This document shows, in pieces, positions 19,036 to 28,240 of a stretch of DNA of 64,000 nt; position 1 is the stretch's first letter; each line of letters starts with the position of its first letter. The DNA lies in the NCBI RefSeq assembly GCF_000213805.1, contig NC_015556.1:558001-622000 (forward strand). The letters are read 5' to 3'. The DNA is from Pseudomonas fulva 12-X (GTDB lineage Bacteria; Pseudomonadota; Gammaproteobacteria; Pseudomonadales; Pseudomonadaceae). The notes beneath the pieces were generated by a model. The model ran no database searches. It was not told where the DNA came from and saw nothing but the letters and a program-made list of their open reading frames with translations. Position numbers and translations under genes: made by a program.

Positions 19036-21165
19036 TCACGCGCCGAGCATGGCCTTGAGCTTGCTGGCCAGCGACTCGAAGGAGAACGGCTTGGCGATCA
19101 TGTCCATGTCCTTGCCCAGGTAGCCGTCGCGCAGCTCGGCGCCCTCGGCGTAGCCGGTGGCGAACAGCACCTTGAGGCCCGGCTGACGCTGGCGAGCGGC
19201 GTCGGCGAGCTGACGGCCGTTCATGCCCGGCAGGCCGACATCGGTAAGCAGCAGGTCGAGCGGCGCGTGCCGCTCCAGAAGACCCAGAGCGCTCTGTGCG
19301 TCACTGGCCTGGATCAGCTGGTAGCCGAGCTCTTCGAGTACCTCGATCATCAGCATGCGCACCACCTGGTCGTCCTCCACCACCAGAATCCGCTCGCCAG
19401 TGCCGCGCGGTGCGTCACGCCGGGCGTCCACCGGCTGCTCGGTGGGTGCCACGGGCAGGCGCGGCAGATAGAGGTTCAGGGTGGTGCCGCGTCCGACCTG
19501 GCTTTCCAGGTGCAGATAACCGCCGGTCTGCTTGACGAAACCGTAGACCATCGGCAACCCGAGACCGGTGCCCTGGCCGATGGGTTTGGTGGTGAAGAAG
19601 GGTTCGAAGGCGTGGCGGATGATTTCCTCCGGCATGCCACAGCCGGTGTCGCTGACCGACAGCAGCAGGTAATCGCCGGGCGGCACCTGGTAGTTGTGCG
19701 CCTCGCTTTCACCGAGCTGAGTGTTGCGGGTCTCGATGCGCAGCGTGCCGCCGTCGGGCATGGCGTCGCGGGCATTGATGGCCAGGTTGATCAGCGCGTT
19801 TTCCAGCTGGTGGCTGTCGCTGCGGGTCGGCCACAGGTCGTCGGCCAACTGGATTTCCAGGGCGATCTGCTCGCCCAGGGTGCGCACCAGCAGGTCTTCG
19901 AGGGCGCATACCAGGGTGTTGACCTGCACCGGGCGCAGGTCCAGGGACTGGCGCCGGGCAAAGGCCAGCAGGCGATGGGTCAGCGAGGCGCCGCGGTTGG
20001 CCGAGGCGATGGCGGCATCGACAAAGCGGGCCAGTTGCGGGTGATCATTGGCCGGAAGCTTGCGCTGGATCAGCTCCAGGCTGCCGAGGATGCCGGCCAG
20101 AAGATTGTTGAAGTCGTGCGCGATGCCGCCGGTGAGCTGGCCGATGGCTTCCATCTTTTGCGCCTGGCGCAGCTGCTCCTCGGCCTGGATGCGCTGCAGG
20201 ACGGCTTCGCTGACCCGTTCCTCGAGGGTCTGGGTCAGTTGGCGTAGCGCCAGTTCGGTGCGCTTGCGCTCATCGATATCCATCAGCACGCCGGGAAAAC
20301 GCAGTGGCGTGCCGTCGGCGGCCAGCTCACAACGGCCGTTGGCCTCGATCCAGCGGTAGCCGCCTTCTGGGTGCAGTACCCGGTACTCGGCGCGGTAAGC
20401 GCCGCCGCTGGCGATGGTACGTTCGATCGACGCGCGCACCGCGGGACGGTCGTCCGGGTGGATGGCGGCGGTCACCTGATCCAGTGCCATACCGCTGGCG
20501 GCCTGCTGCGGGTCGGCAGCGAAGGCGCGGGCGAAGCGCTCGTCACCGGTCACCCGGTCTTGCGGAATGTCCCACACCCAGGTGCCGAGCACCGCGCCGG
20601 CGTCGAGCGCCAGTTCGATGCGCTCCTTGGCGCTGCGCAGTTCGGCTTCGGCCTGGCTGCGCTGCTCGATGGCGACCACCTGGCTGGTGGTCTCCACCAC
20701 GATGCACATCATGCCGTGGGAGCGGCCGGTGTTATCGAGCAGCGGGTTGTAGTAGAGGTTCATCCAGGCATCTTCCTGCAGGCCTGGGCGGCGTAGCGGC
20801 AGGTAGAGGTTTTCCTGGCACATGGAACGGCCGCTCAGGCCCATGGCGATCACATGGCGGTTCCACTCGGCGATCTCCGGCCAGGCGTCTTCAGCCGGCA
20901 GGCCGAAAACTTCTGGATGACGCTGGCCAGCGAAGGCCGCGTAGGCATCGTTGTAGATCAGTACACCGTGCTCGCCGCACAGCAATACGATGGGCGTCGG
21001 CGAGGAAAGGATCAGCCGCGTGGTGCTGACCAGCACCTCTGGCCATCGCTCGATGGGGCCGAGGCTGGTGGCTGCCCAGTCGAAGCGGTGGATGAGCTCG
21101 ACCGCTTCGCCGGTCTGGCCGGCGAACAGGCAGGTCTGGGAGGGAGTATTTGGCGTCGCGGACAT
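19036..21165 (-). CDS. PAS hybrid sensor histidine kinase with C-terminal receiver
   Basis: This 709-residue, apparently cytoplasmic kinase has two PAS-like domains (about 20–150 and 165–290, the second ending [13 protein letters not shown]). A coiled linker and HisKA box follow with phospho-acceptor His at about 350 ([13 protein letters not shown]). HATPase motifs are [21 protein letters not shown] and [12 protein letters not shown] receiver at about 590–705 has its Asp in [13 protein letters not shown]. The Met at 21165 is chosen because longer starts would run into the upstream kinase gene, which ends 55 bp away. It is the last gene of a four-gene minus-strand unit that begins with the phytochrome. 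Confidence 0.88.
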   Translation of the reverse strand: MSATPNTPSQTCLFAGQTGEAVELIHRFDWAATSLGPIERWPEVLVSTTRLILSSPTPIVLLCGEHGVLIYNDAYAAFAGQRHPEVFGLPAEDAWPEIAEWNRHVIAMGLSGRSMCQENLYLPLRRPGLQEDAWMNLYYNPLLDNTGRSHGMMCIVVETTSQVVAIEQRSQAEAELRSAKERIELALDAGAVLGTWVWDIPQDRVTGDERFARAFAADPQQAASGMALDQVTAAIHPDDRPAVRASIERTIASGGAYRAEYRVLHPEGGYRWIEANGRCELAADGTPLRFPGVLMDIDERKRTELALRQLTQTLEERVSEAVLQRIQAEEQLRQAQKMEAIGQLTGGIAHDFNNLLAGILGSLELIQRKLPANDHPQLARFVDAAIASANRGASLTHRLLAFARRQSLDLRPVQVNTLVCALEDLLVRTLGEQIALEIQLADDLWPTRSDSHQLENALINLAINARDAMPDGGTLRIETRNTQLGESEAHNYQVPPGDYLLLSVSDTGCGMPEEIIRHAFEPFFTTKPIGQGTGLGLPMVYGFVKQTGGYLHLESQVGRGTTLNLYLPRLPVAPTEQPVDARRDAPRGTGERILVVEDDQVVRMLMIEVLEELGYQLIQASDAQSALGLLERHAPLDLLLTDVGLPGMNGRQLADAARQRQPGLKVLFATGYAEGAELRDGYLGKDMDMIAKPFSFESLASKLKAMLGA

Positions 21166-21220
21166 CGATTGGGAGCCTATCCTGGCGGTTTGGCCGTTAG
21201 CGGGCCGCGGCGCGGGTGGG

Positions 21221-23611
21221 TCAGTTGGGTTTGCCGCTGGCGAAGGCGTGCTGCAGTTTTTCCGCCAGTTCGTCGCTGCGGTAGGGCTTCTGCACGATAA
21301 AAGCCTCATCGGCATCCAGCCCGCCGATCTCGGCATAGCCGGTGACGAACACCACCGGCAGCTGCGGGTAGCGGCGGCGCACCGCCTGGGCCAACTCGGC
21401 GCCGTTCATGCCCGGCATGGCGAAGTCGGCGAGTAGCAGGTCGATGTCGTCATCGAGCTTGGCCAGGGCATCGAGGCCGCTGTGGGCCTCGCGCACCTGG
21501 TAGCCGAGTGCATCGAGGGTCAGGGCGGTGACCTCGCGAACCCGCGGATCATCGTCGACCAGCAGGATGGTGCGCTGGTCACCGGGCTCGGCGACCGGCA
21601 GCGGCTGGCTGGAGACCTGCTCGTCTGCCTGCACCACGTTGCGCAGGCCCGGCAGGTAGACCTTGACCGTGGTGCCCACGCCCATCTTGGTGAGAATGCG
21701 CGCGCCGCCGCCGGACTGCTTGGCGAAGCCGAACACCTGGGCCAGGCCAAGGCCCGAGCCCTTGCCGATTTCCTTGGTGGTGAAGAACGGCTCGAATGCC
21801 TTGGCCAGTACCGCCTCGCTCATGCCGCTGCCGGAATCCTGCACCGACAGCACCACGTAGTCGCCAGGCTCCGGATCTTCCGGGCGGCTGGGCATTTCGC
21901 TGATCACCTCGTTGCTGGTGCTCAGGCGCAGGGTGCCGCCGACGCCCATGGCGTCGCGGGCATTGATCGCCAGGTTGAGGATGATCAGCTCGATCTGCGT
22001 CGGGTCGACCCGGGCGTGCCACAGGTCCGGCTCGGTGGCTGTCTCGATCAGCACGCTGCCGCCCAGGGTGCTTTTCAGCAGTTCGAGCATGCCCTGCACG
22101 GTTTCACCAAGGTTGACCGCTTCCGGCACCAGGCGCTGGCGACGTGAGAAGGCCAGCAGCTGGGCGGTCAGCTTGGCGCCGCGCTCGCCGGCATCGGTGA
22201 TGTTCTGCAGACGGCCGCGGGCCTTGTCCAGGTTGCCCTTTTCCAGGTCGCGGATCAGGAAGCTGGTGCTGGTCAGCACCACGGTCAGCAGGTTGTTGAA
22301 GTCGTGGGCGACGCCCGCGGTGAGCTGGCCGACCGCTTCCAGGCGCTGCATCTGCTGCAGGGTCGCCTCGACCCGTTCGCGCTCGGCGATCTGCTCGCGC
22401 AGCTGCTGGTTGGTGGCCGCCAGTTCCTCGACCACCGCACGCTCGTGGGTGATGTCGCGAACCGTGGCGTACAGCAGGTCGTCATCGCGCACCACGATCC
22501 ACGACAACCAGTGGTAGTCGTCGTTGGCATGGCGCATACGGTTGACGAAACGCACCGAGACGTTGTCCGAGGTCACCCGTTCGATGTGCGCGCGGGTGTC
22601 CTGCTGATCGTCGGGGTGCACCAGTTCCCAGAGCGGGCCCTGGGTGAGCTGCTGGCGCGTCCAGCCCAGGGTCTGCTCCCAGGCGGGGTTGAGGGCGCTT
22701 GAGCGCATATCGAAGCGCAACACGGCAAGCAGGTCGCGGGACAATTCCCAGTTGCGGTCACGCTCGCGGGTACGCTTCTCGACACGCTCGCCGAGCACGT
22801 CGTTGAGGCGCAGCAGTGCTTCGTTGGCCTGCTTCTGTTCGGTGATGTCGTGCAGCACGCCGAGAAAACGGGTGCACTGGCCATCGTCGAAGAACGCCTG
22901 GCCACGGGCGGAAATCCAGCGCTTGCTGCCGTTGCTCAGGGGCAGGCGGAATTCGGCCTGGAACTCGTTGCCGCTGTCGGTGGCCAGGGCCTCGTTGACC
23001 CGCTGGCGCAACTGGGCACGGTCGTCCTCGTGGCAGCGACCGAGAAACAGCGCCATGTCGACGTCAGCGTCCGGCTCCAGCTCGTAGAGGGCGCGGCAGC
23101 GTTCGTCCCAGATCAGCGTGTCGGTGGCCGGCACGTAATCCCACATGCCCATGCGCGCCGCGCCGATGGCCAGCCGGGCGCGGGCTTCGACAGTCTGCAG
23201 GGTATCTTCCACCCGGCGGCGTTCTTCGCGCTCGTTGACCTCGGCCATGGCGCGGTCGATGGCCTTGGGCAGAAACGGCAGATTCTGTTTGAGCACGTAG
23301 TCGACGGCGCCCAGGCGCATCATCTCCACCGCATGCTCTTCGCCGAACATGCCGGACAGGAAGATGAACGGCGTCTGCGGTGCCAGGCGACGCGCCACTT
23401 CCAGTGCCTGGGCGCCGGACGAGCCGGGCAGCAGGTAGTCGGAAAGAATCAGGTCGAAGCGCTCACGCTGTAATGCGCGCTCGGCGGCTTCATGGTCATA
23501 GACCAGGGTGCAGTCGACAACCAGGCCATTGCGTTCCAGTGCGAGCAGGGCCAGCTCCGCGTCATGCGGGCTGTCTTCGATGAACAGCAGTTTGAGAGGC
23601 ACAAGCGGCAT
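21221..23611 (-). CDS. Receiver–PAS–PAS–histidine kinase–receiver hybrid protein
   Basis: This 796-residue protein has receivers at both ends: REC1 at about 5–122 (Asp in LILSDYLLPGSSG) and REC2 at about 675–790 (Asp in LLLADFAMPGMNG). Between them are two PAS domains (about 150–265, ending LGVLHDITEQKQ, and about 290–395, ending YATVRDITHERA). The kinase core has His in [12 protein letters not shown] near 430 and ATP site [15 protein letters not shown]. No membrane segment is seen. The N-terminal receiver could take phosphate from the phytochrome or its partner receiver and pass it on. It lies 60 bp downstream of the single-receiver gene. Confidence 0.9.
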   Translation of the reverse strand: MPLVPLKLLFIEDSPHDAELALLALERNGLVVDCTLVYDHEAAERALQRERFDLILSDYLLPGSSGAQALEVARRLAPQTPFIFLSGMFGEEHAVEMMRLGAVDYVLKQNLPFLPKAIDRAMAEVNEREERRRVEDTLQTVEARARLAIGAARMGMWDYVPATDTLIWDERCRALYELEPDADVDMALFLGRCHEDDRAQLRQRVNEALATDSGNEFQAEFRLPLSNGSKRWISARGQAFFDDGQCTRFLGVLHDITEQKQANEALLRLNDVLGERVEKRTRERDRNWELSRDLLAVLRFDMRSSALNPAWEQTLGWTRQQLTQGPLWELVHPDDQQDTRAHIERVTSDNVSVRFVNRMRHANDDYHWLSWIVVRDDDLLYATVRDITHERAVVEELAATNQQLREQIAERERVEATLQQMQRLEAVGQLTAGVAHDFNNLLTVVLTSTSFLIRDLEKGNLDKARGRLQNITDAGERGAKLTAQLLAFSRRQRLVPEAVNLGETVQGMLELLKSTLGGSVLIETATEPDLWHARVDPTQIELIILNLAINARDAMGVGGTLRLSTSNEVISEMPSRPEDPEPGDYVVLSVQDSGSGMSEAVLAKAFEPFFTTKEIGKGSGLGLAQVFGFAKQSGGGARILTKMGVGTTVKVYLPGLRNVVQADEQVSSQPLPVAEPGDQRTILLVDDDPRVREVTALTLDALGYQVREAHSGLDALAKLDDDIDLLLADFAMPGMNGAELAQAVRRRYPQLPVVFVTGYAEIGGLDADEAFIVQKPYRSDELAEKLQHAFASGKPN

Positions 23612-23671
23612 GGAGAGGTCGTCGATTACGGTCTGTTTTAGGACTGGATAGTACGCAAGCGGTACAGGTGC

Positions 23672-24157
23672 TCAGTTGCCATCGGCTTGCTGCTCGTCGT
23701 CCTTGGTGCGGCGCTGCAGGCGCATGGAGCCGGGTGGCGGCTCGTTGAGCACGGCCCAGAACACACCCAGGTCGGAAATGGCCGAGACGAAAGCCTTGAA
23801 TTCGACCGGTTTGACTACGTAGGCGTTCACGTTCAATTCGTAGGCGCGCTGCAGATCCGGGCCCTCACGGGAGGAGGTGAGCATGACGATCGGCATGCTG
23901 CGCAGCTCGGCCGAGTCACGTACCGCCTTGAGCACTTCCAGGCCGTCTACTTTGGGCAGCTTGAGGTCGAGCATCATGATCGCCGGGTTGCCGGGCAGGC
24001 GGTCGGCGTGGTCGCCGCGGCGGAACAGGTAGTCAAGCGCCTCGGCGCCATCACGCATGACGATCACGTCGTTGGCCAACTGGCTGCGCTCCAGCGCGAT
24101 CAGAGTCAATTCCAGATCGTGTGGATTGTCTTCGACCAGCAGAATCGGTTTGAGCAT
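23672..24157 (-). CDS. Stand-alone receiver, phytochrome-associated (Rcp1-like) response regulator
   Basis: This 161-residue single-domain response regulator has acidic pair E9/D10 (LLVEDNPHDLELT), phospho-Asp in MMLDLKLPKVDG, switch Thr in VMLTSSREG and Lys in YVVKPVEF. There is no DNA-binding output. The long beta4–alpha4 region and NVNAYVVKPVEF style are typical of the small receivers paired with phytochrome kinases. It starts 16 bp after the phytochrome stop, so translation is probably coupled. It is the likely first phosphate acceptor. The last 20 residues (RRTKDDEQQADGN) are a charged tail. Confidence 0.9.
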   Translation of the reverse strand: MLKPILLVEDNPHDLELTLIALERSQLANDVIVMRDGAEALDYLFRRGDHADRLPGNPAIMMLDLKLPKVDGLEVLKAVRDSAELRSMPIVMLTSSREGPDLQRAYELNVNAYVVKPVEFKAFVSAISDLGVFWAVLNEPPPGSMRLQRRTKDDEQQADGN

Positions 24158-24173
24158 TCGTGTCCTCGTCCCG

Positions 24174-26432
24174 TTACGCAAGAACGGGGTGGTGGCGTTT
24201 GGGTAACGCGAAGTAGAAGGTGGCGCCCTGGTCGATCTTGCCCTCGGCCCAGACCCGCCCATCGTGACGCTCGATTATACGTCGTACACTGGCCAAGCCG
24301 ATGCCGGTGCCTTCGAATTCCTCCATGCGGTGCAGGCGCTGGAACACGCCGAACAGCTTGTCGACATATTCCATATTGAAGCCCACGCCGTTGTCGCGCA
24401 CAAAGACGATCACTTCATCGTCATGTTGTTCGGCACCGATGACGATTATCGCCGGGTCTCGTTCGCGGCTGTACTTGATGGCGTTGGCCAGCAGGTTGCG
24501 CAGCGCCAGGTGCAGGAAGGCGGCATCGGCCACTACCCGTGGCAGTGGCTGGATATGCCATTCCAGGTTGCGGTTCTGGTAGTCGGGCTTCATTTCCTCG
24601 CGGATCGCTTCGACCAGCGCATGCAGATTCACGTCGGTGAAACGCAGCGCCGAGCGGCCCATCTGCGAGAAACTCAGCAGGTTGTCCACCAGGGTGCCGG
24701 CGAAGCGCGCCGACTCGGTGATGTGCTCGAGAAAGCGCACCCCGCGCTCGGACAGCTTGGTGCCTTCGAAGTCCGCCAGCAGCTCGGCGTAGCCGGCGAT
24801 ATGCCGCAGCGGCGCACGCAGGTCATGGGACACGCTATAGGAGAAGGCTTCCAGTTCCTTGTTGCTCTTTTTCAGGTCGCTGGCCAGTTGGGCCATTTCC
24901 TCGGCCTTGCGCAGCACGATGCCGAGCACCGCGTTGCGCAGCTCCAGGGCGCTTTCCGGTTCCTGGGGATGCCAGGGCGTGGAAAAACCGCTGATCTCCT
25001 CCTGCCAGCGCGCGAAGCTGTTGCGCGGGCTGAGGGCGCCGCTGGCGCTGACCGCTTTCTCGGGCTTGCCGGCCCACTCGACAACGCGCTTCTGCTCCGG
25101 CTTGAACCAGATCAGGTAATGAGAGTGAATTTCCGAGATGGCCACCGCCAACAAACCGCCAATGTGTTCGCTCAGCCCGGGCAGTTCGGGGATGTCGCGG
25201 CCGACGTTATCGGTCTGGAACAGATCATCGCTCGTATGGGCTCCCAGCCACTGCACCAGGGCATTGACCTGATCACGCGGTGGCGTCTGCCCGATAAGAT
25301 CGCAATGCGAGGCGGAGATGATTGCCGCGCCGCTGGCCTTGGCGAAGTCGAGAAAGGTGTCGGGCAGTGACAATAGGCCTTCGCTGACGCTGTCACGGTC
25401 GGCCATCGACGAGAGCATCTGCACGATATGGCGGCGCAGCTGCAGCAGATGCTGGGTGCGCGAGTGGGCGATCTTCGCCTCGATCTGCAGCGACAGCATG
25501 CGGCCCAGTAGTTCGCAGGCGGTGCGGGTCTGGAAACCGACCGGGCGGGCACTGGCGTGGTGGCAGGAAATCAGCCCCCACAACCGGCCCTCGACCACGA
25601 TGGAGATCGACATCGAGGCGATGGTCTGCATGTTGCGCATGTATTGCAGGTGCACCGGCGAGACGCTGCGCAGGGTCGCGTAGCTCAGGTCCAGCGGCTT
25701 GCCGGTCAGCGGGTTACAGGCGGGGCGCAGCGGCGAGGGCTGGTAGTTGGCGTCCTCGATCACCCGGATGCGGTTGGCCACGTACAGTTGACGGGCCTGG
25801 GGTGGGATGTCCGAAGCCGGAAAGCTCAGGCCCAGATAGCTGGGGTAACCCTCGTCGAGGCATTCGGCGAGTACCAGGCCGTTGCCTTCGGGATCGAAGC
25901 TGTAGATCTTCACCCGGCCGAAGCCGGTGAGGCGCTTGACCTCGGCCACCGACAGGCGGCACAGCTCGTCGATGTCATCGGCGCCCTGCAGGTGACCGAT
26001 GAAGGTACGCACCATCGGATACAGGGTGTTGTAGGCCGTCACCACGTTGCTGGTGGGCTCGAATTCGGCGATCAGCACCTGATCGAAGCGATGCGCGACC
26101 ATGGCGGTCGGCTCGCTGCGGCGCTTGCCTTCGCGAAAGCGCACGTCGCCGATGTGAAAGGGCGTGGTGTCGTCGTCGGACAGTTGGGCGAGGCGCTCGG
26201 CCAGCACGGCGCCGTCTTCGAGCAGCTCGTCCAGGTGCATGCCCAGCAGCTGGTCAGGCTCGAGACCCAACCAATCGGCGACGTTCTCGCTCACTTGCAG
26301 CACCGTCAGCGCCTGCTCGTCGAACACCATCAGAAAACCCTGGGGCTGGATGCTGCCCGGGATATGGATGGGTTCCTTCGCGCAGTTGGCGATCGCGGTG
26401 CTCAGGTCGATGCTGGTATCACTAGACGCCAA
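24174..26432 (-). CDS. bphP: Bacteriophytochrome, biliverdin-binding red/far-red sensor histidine kinase (TTG start)
   Basis: The protein has 752 residues from TTG 26432. The PAS domain (about 12–115) holds NCAKEPIHIPGSIQPQG, whose Cys17 corresponds to the biliverdin-attaching cysteine of bacteriophytochromes. The GAF domain (about 130–300) has FPASDIPPQARQLY and SPVHLQYMRNM. A PHY domain follows to about 500. The kinase has the H-box FSYSVSHDLRAPLRHIAGY, then RDNGVGFNMEYVDKLFGVF and GTGIGLASVRRI. The frame extends 45 codons upstream, but a perfect GGAGGAG lies 6 bp before the TTG and none before ATG 26483. One change from the usual motif is QPQG instead of QPHG. No heme oxygenase gene is seen in the window. 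Confidence 0.93.
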   Translation of the reverse strand: MASSDTSIDLSTAIANCAKEPIHIPGSIQPQGFLMVFDEQALTVLQVSENVADWLGLEPDQLLGMHLDELLEDGAVLAERLAQLSDDDTTPFHIGDVRFREGKRRSEPTAMVAHRFDQVLIAEFEPTSNVVTAYNTLYPMVRTFIGHLQGADDIDELCRLSVAEVKRLTGFGRVKIYSFDPEGNGLVLAECLDEGYPSYLGLSFPASDIPPQARQLYVANRIRVIEDANYQPSPLRPACNPLTGKPLDLSYATLRSVSPVHLQYMRNMQTIASMSISIVVEGRLWGLISCHHASARPVGFQTRTACELLGRMLSLQIEAKIAHSRTQHLLQLRRHIVQMLSSMADRDSVSEGLLSLPDTFLDFAKASGAAIISASHCDLIGQTPPRDQVNALVQWLGAHTSDDLFQTDNVGRDIPELPGLSEHIGGLLAVAISEIHSHYLIWFKPEQKRVVEWAGKPEKAVSASGALSPRNSFARWQEEISGFSTPWHPQEPESALELRNAVLGIVLRKAEEMAQLASDLKKSNKELEAFSYSVSHDLRAPLRHIAGYAELLADFEGTKLSERGVRFLEHITESARFAGTLVDNLLSFSQMGRSALRFTDVNLHALVEAIREEMKPDYQNRNLEWHIQPLPRVVADAAFLHLALRNLLANAIKYSRERDPAIIVIGAEQHDDEVIVFVRDNGVGFNMEYVDKLFGVFQRLHRMEEFEGTGIGLASVRRIIERHDGRVWAEGKIDQGATFYFALPKRHHPVLA

Positions 26433-26696
26433 GATGATCTCCTCCGGTTCCAGACCGATCGACGGCGGTCTCGTGGGTGCCATGGTCTGCGATGGCGGGC
26501 GCTTTCGTCTGTGCACATTCTTGCGGCAGTCTGCACGGACTTTAGCGCCGGGTAAACCGTCATCCACGCCAACCGCCGGGCGGCAGGTCGCGAGGAACTT
26601 TGCCCGGTCGCTTGCCTCTGAATGCCGCCTGATTCAGCGTGCGATTGCAACATTGTCCAGGCATGCTGAGCGCGCTCCCCGAATCCGAGAATTTCC

Positions 26697-27632
26697 ATGA
26701 TAGCTGCCATCAAGCTGGCTTTCTCCCGCCTGCCCCTCATGCGCCCGAGAGTCTGGGCGCTGTTGTCGATCCTTCTGCTGGCGGGCTATCAGGTGCATGC
26801 GCTGCATCTGGATGACCGAGTGTATTACTGGCTGACCACGCCGGCGGCCTTGCAGAACGCACCCGGCAGCCTCACGGGGCGCGCCTATCAGGTGCAGGTC
26901 AATGCCCGGCCGGTTGCCGGTGTCAATGACAACCTGTCCGGCATCACCTATGACGATCAACGCGATCAGCTGTGGGCGGTGGTCAACAACCCGTCGGAGC
27001 TGCTGGCCATGAGCCGGGACGGTGAAGTGACGGCGCGCTACCCGCTGAGCGGCTTCAGCGATGTCGAGGACGTGACCTACCTGGGCGACGGCCAGTTGCT
27101 GTTCGTCGAGGAACGCGAGCAGCGGCTGGCCGTGGTGCCGGTGCCCAGGCAGGCTGGTGCGCTGTTTCGCGAGGATTACCGTTCGCTGACCCTGGGTATC
27201 GGCCGTGATGGCAATCAGGGCTTCGAAGGGATTGCTTATGATCGGGCCGGGGATCGGCTGTTCGTGGCCAAGGAGCATTCGCCGATTAAGCTCTACGAAG
27301 TGCGTGGCCTGAAACGCAGCGTCGAGGGCGACTTCGGCCTGAAAATCATCGACCACGACGAGTGGATTCGCGATTCGGTGTTCGCCACCGATCTTTCCGC
27401 CGCGCATTTCGACGAGCAGACCGGGCACCTGATGCTGCTCAGCGACGAGTCGAAACGAGTCATGGAACTCGATGGCAATAGCGGCAAGCTGATCGGCTAC
27501 CGAACCCTGGACAGCGATTTCGCCGGTCTCGGCAAGGCCGTGCCCCATGGCGAGGGCATGACCTTCGATGACCGCGGCAACCTGTACATCGTCAGCGAGC
27601 CCAATCTGTTCTATCGCTTCAACCGCAGTTGA
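26697..27632 (+). CDS. SdiA-regulated-type (YjiK-like) membrane-anchored beta-propeller protein
   Basis: This 311-residue protein has one N-terminal hydrophobic segment (about 18–36, VWALLSILLLAGYQVHALHL) and a periplasmic domain built of repeated blades. Examples are NLSGITYDDQRDQLWAVVNN, FSDVEDVTYLGDGQLLFVEE and GNQGFEGIAYDRAGDRLFVA. This matches the SdiA-regulated family; biochemical function is not established. The start at 26697 has no strong ribosome site, and Met15 at 26739 is an alternative. It diverges from the phytochrome operon; the 264-bp gap holds both promoters. Confidence 0.82.
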   Translation: MIAAIKLAFSRLPLMRPRVWALLSILLLAGYQVHALHLDDRVYYWLTTPAALQNAPGSLTGRAYQVQVNARPVAGVNDNLSGITYDDQRDQLWAVVNNPSELLAMSRDGEVTARYPLSGFSDVEDVTYLGDGQLLFVEEREQRLAVVPVPRQAGALFREDYRSLTLGIGRDGNQGFEGIAYDRAGDRLFVAKEHSPIKLYEVRGLKRSVEGDFGLKIIDHDEWIRDSVFATDLSAAHFDEQTGHLMLLSDESKRVMELDGNSGKLIGYRTLDSDFAGLGKAVPHGEGMTFDDRGNLYIVSEPNLFYRFNRS

Positions 27633-27644
27633 AGCCTTTATGCA

Positions 27645-28208
27645 TCAGCGCGGCGGGTACTGGCTGAGCACCCGGGCGACGGTCTCGCGCACCTCGGCCT
27701 CGCGCTGCGCGGGGTTGCCCGAGCTGTCGCGCACGATGCGTTCGTCGCTGCCGCGCCACACCAGCTTGCCATCCTTGCCATCGAACAGATCGACCTGCAC
27801 GGTCGCTACCTTGTAGTCGATGGTGCGGGTTTCGTTGTAGGCCGGGCCGCCCCAGTAAGGGCCCCAGTAACCGCCGAAACCACCACCGAAGCCGCTGCTG
27901 ACCTGCTGCTGGCGGTCATCGACGACCAGCCATACCTGCACCTTCAGATCGCCCTTGGCGCCAGCGGTGGCCGGGCGCAGGCCGCGCTGGTCGAGCTGAT
28001 CGGCCACGGCGTTGCGCAGGCGCTGCTCGGTGAGGTCGCTGCGGATGCGCGGGTCATCGGGTTTGTACTGCACCGCCGGCTCCTGCCAGCTCCAGCTGCG
28101 GTAAGCGCCGAAGTCGCGGCTGGCGTCGTAATCGCGGTTGATCTGCTGGCTCTGGCAGGCGCCGAGAAGCATCAGCAGGGGAATCAGTAGCAGAGGCAGG
28201 CGGCGCAT
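27645..28208 (-). CDS. DUF4136 lipoprotein, copy 1
   Basis: This 187-residue protein has a lipoprotein signal peptide (MRRLPLLLIPLLMLLGAC, lipid Cys at 18). The DUF4136 pattern is YDASRDFGAYRSWSW, then RLRNAVADQLDQRGLRP and KVQVWLVVDDRQQQ. A glycine/tyrosine/tryptophan-rich insert follows (GFGGGFGGYWGPYWGG), then VQVDLFDGKDGKLVWRG. AGGAG lies 7 bp before ATG 28208. It should sit at the outer or inner membrane facing the periplasm. Function of the family is unknown. It follows its paralogue by 32 bp. Confidence 0.85.
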   Translation of the reverse strand: MRRLPLLLIPLLMLLGACQSQQINRDYDASRDFGAYRSWSWQEPAVQYKPDDPRIRSDLTEQRLRNAVADQLDQRGLRPATAGAKGDLKVQVWLVVDDRQQQVSSGFGGGFGGYWGPYWGGPAYNETRTIDYKVATVQVDLFDGKDGKLVWRGSDERIVRDSSGNPAQREAEVRETVARVLSQYPPR

Positions 28209-28240
28209 CGGTTTTCTCCTGAGTCCATCGTTGATCGGGT

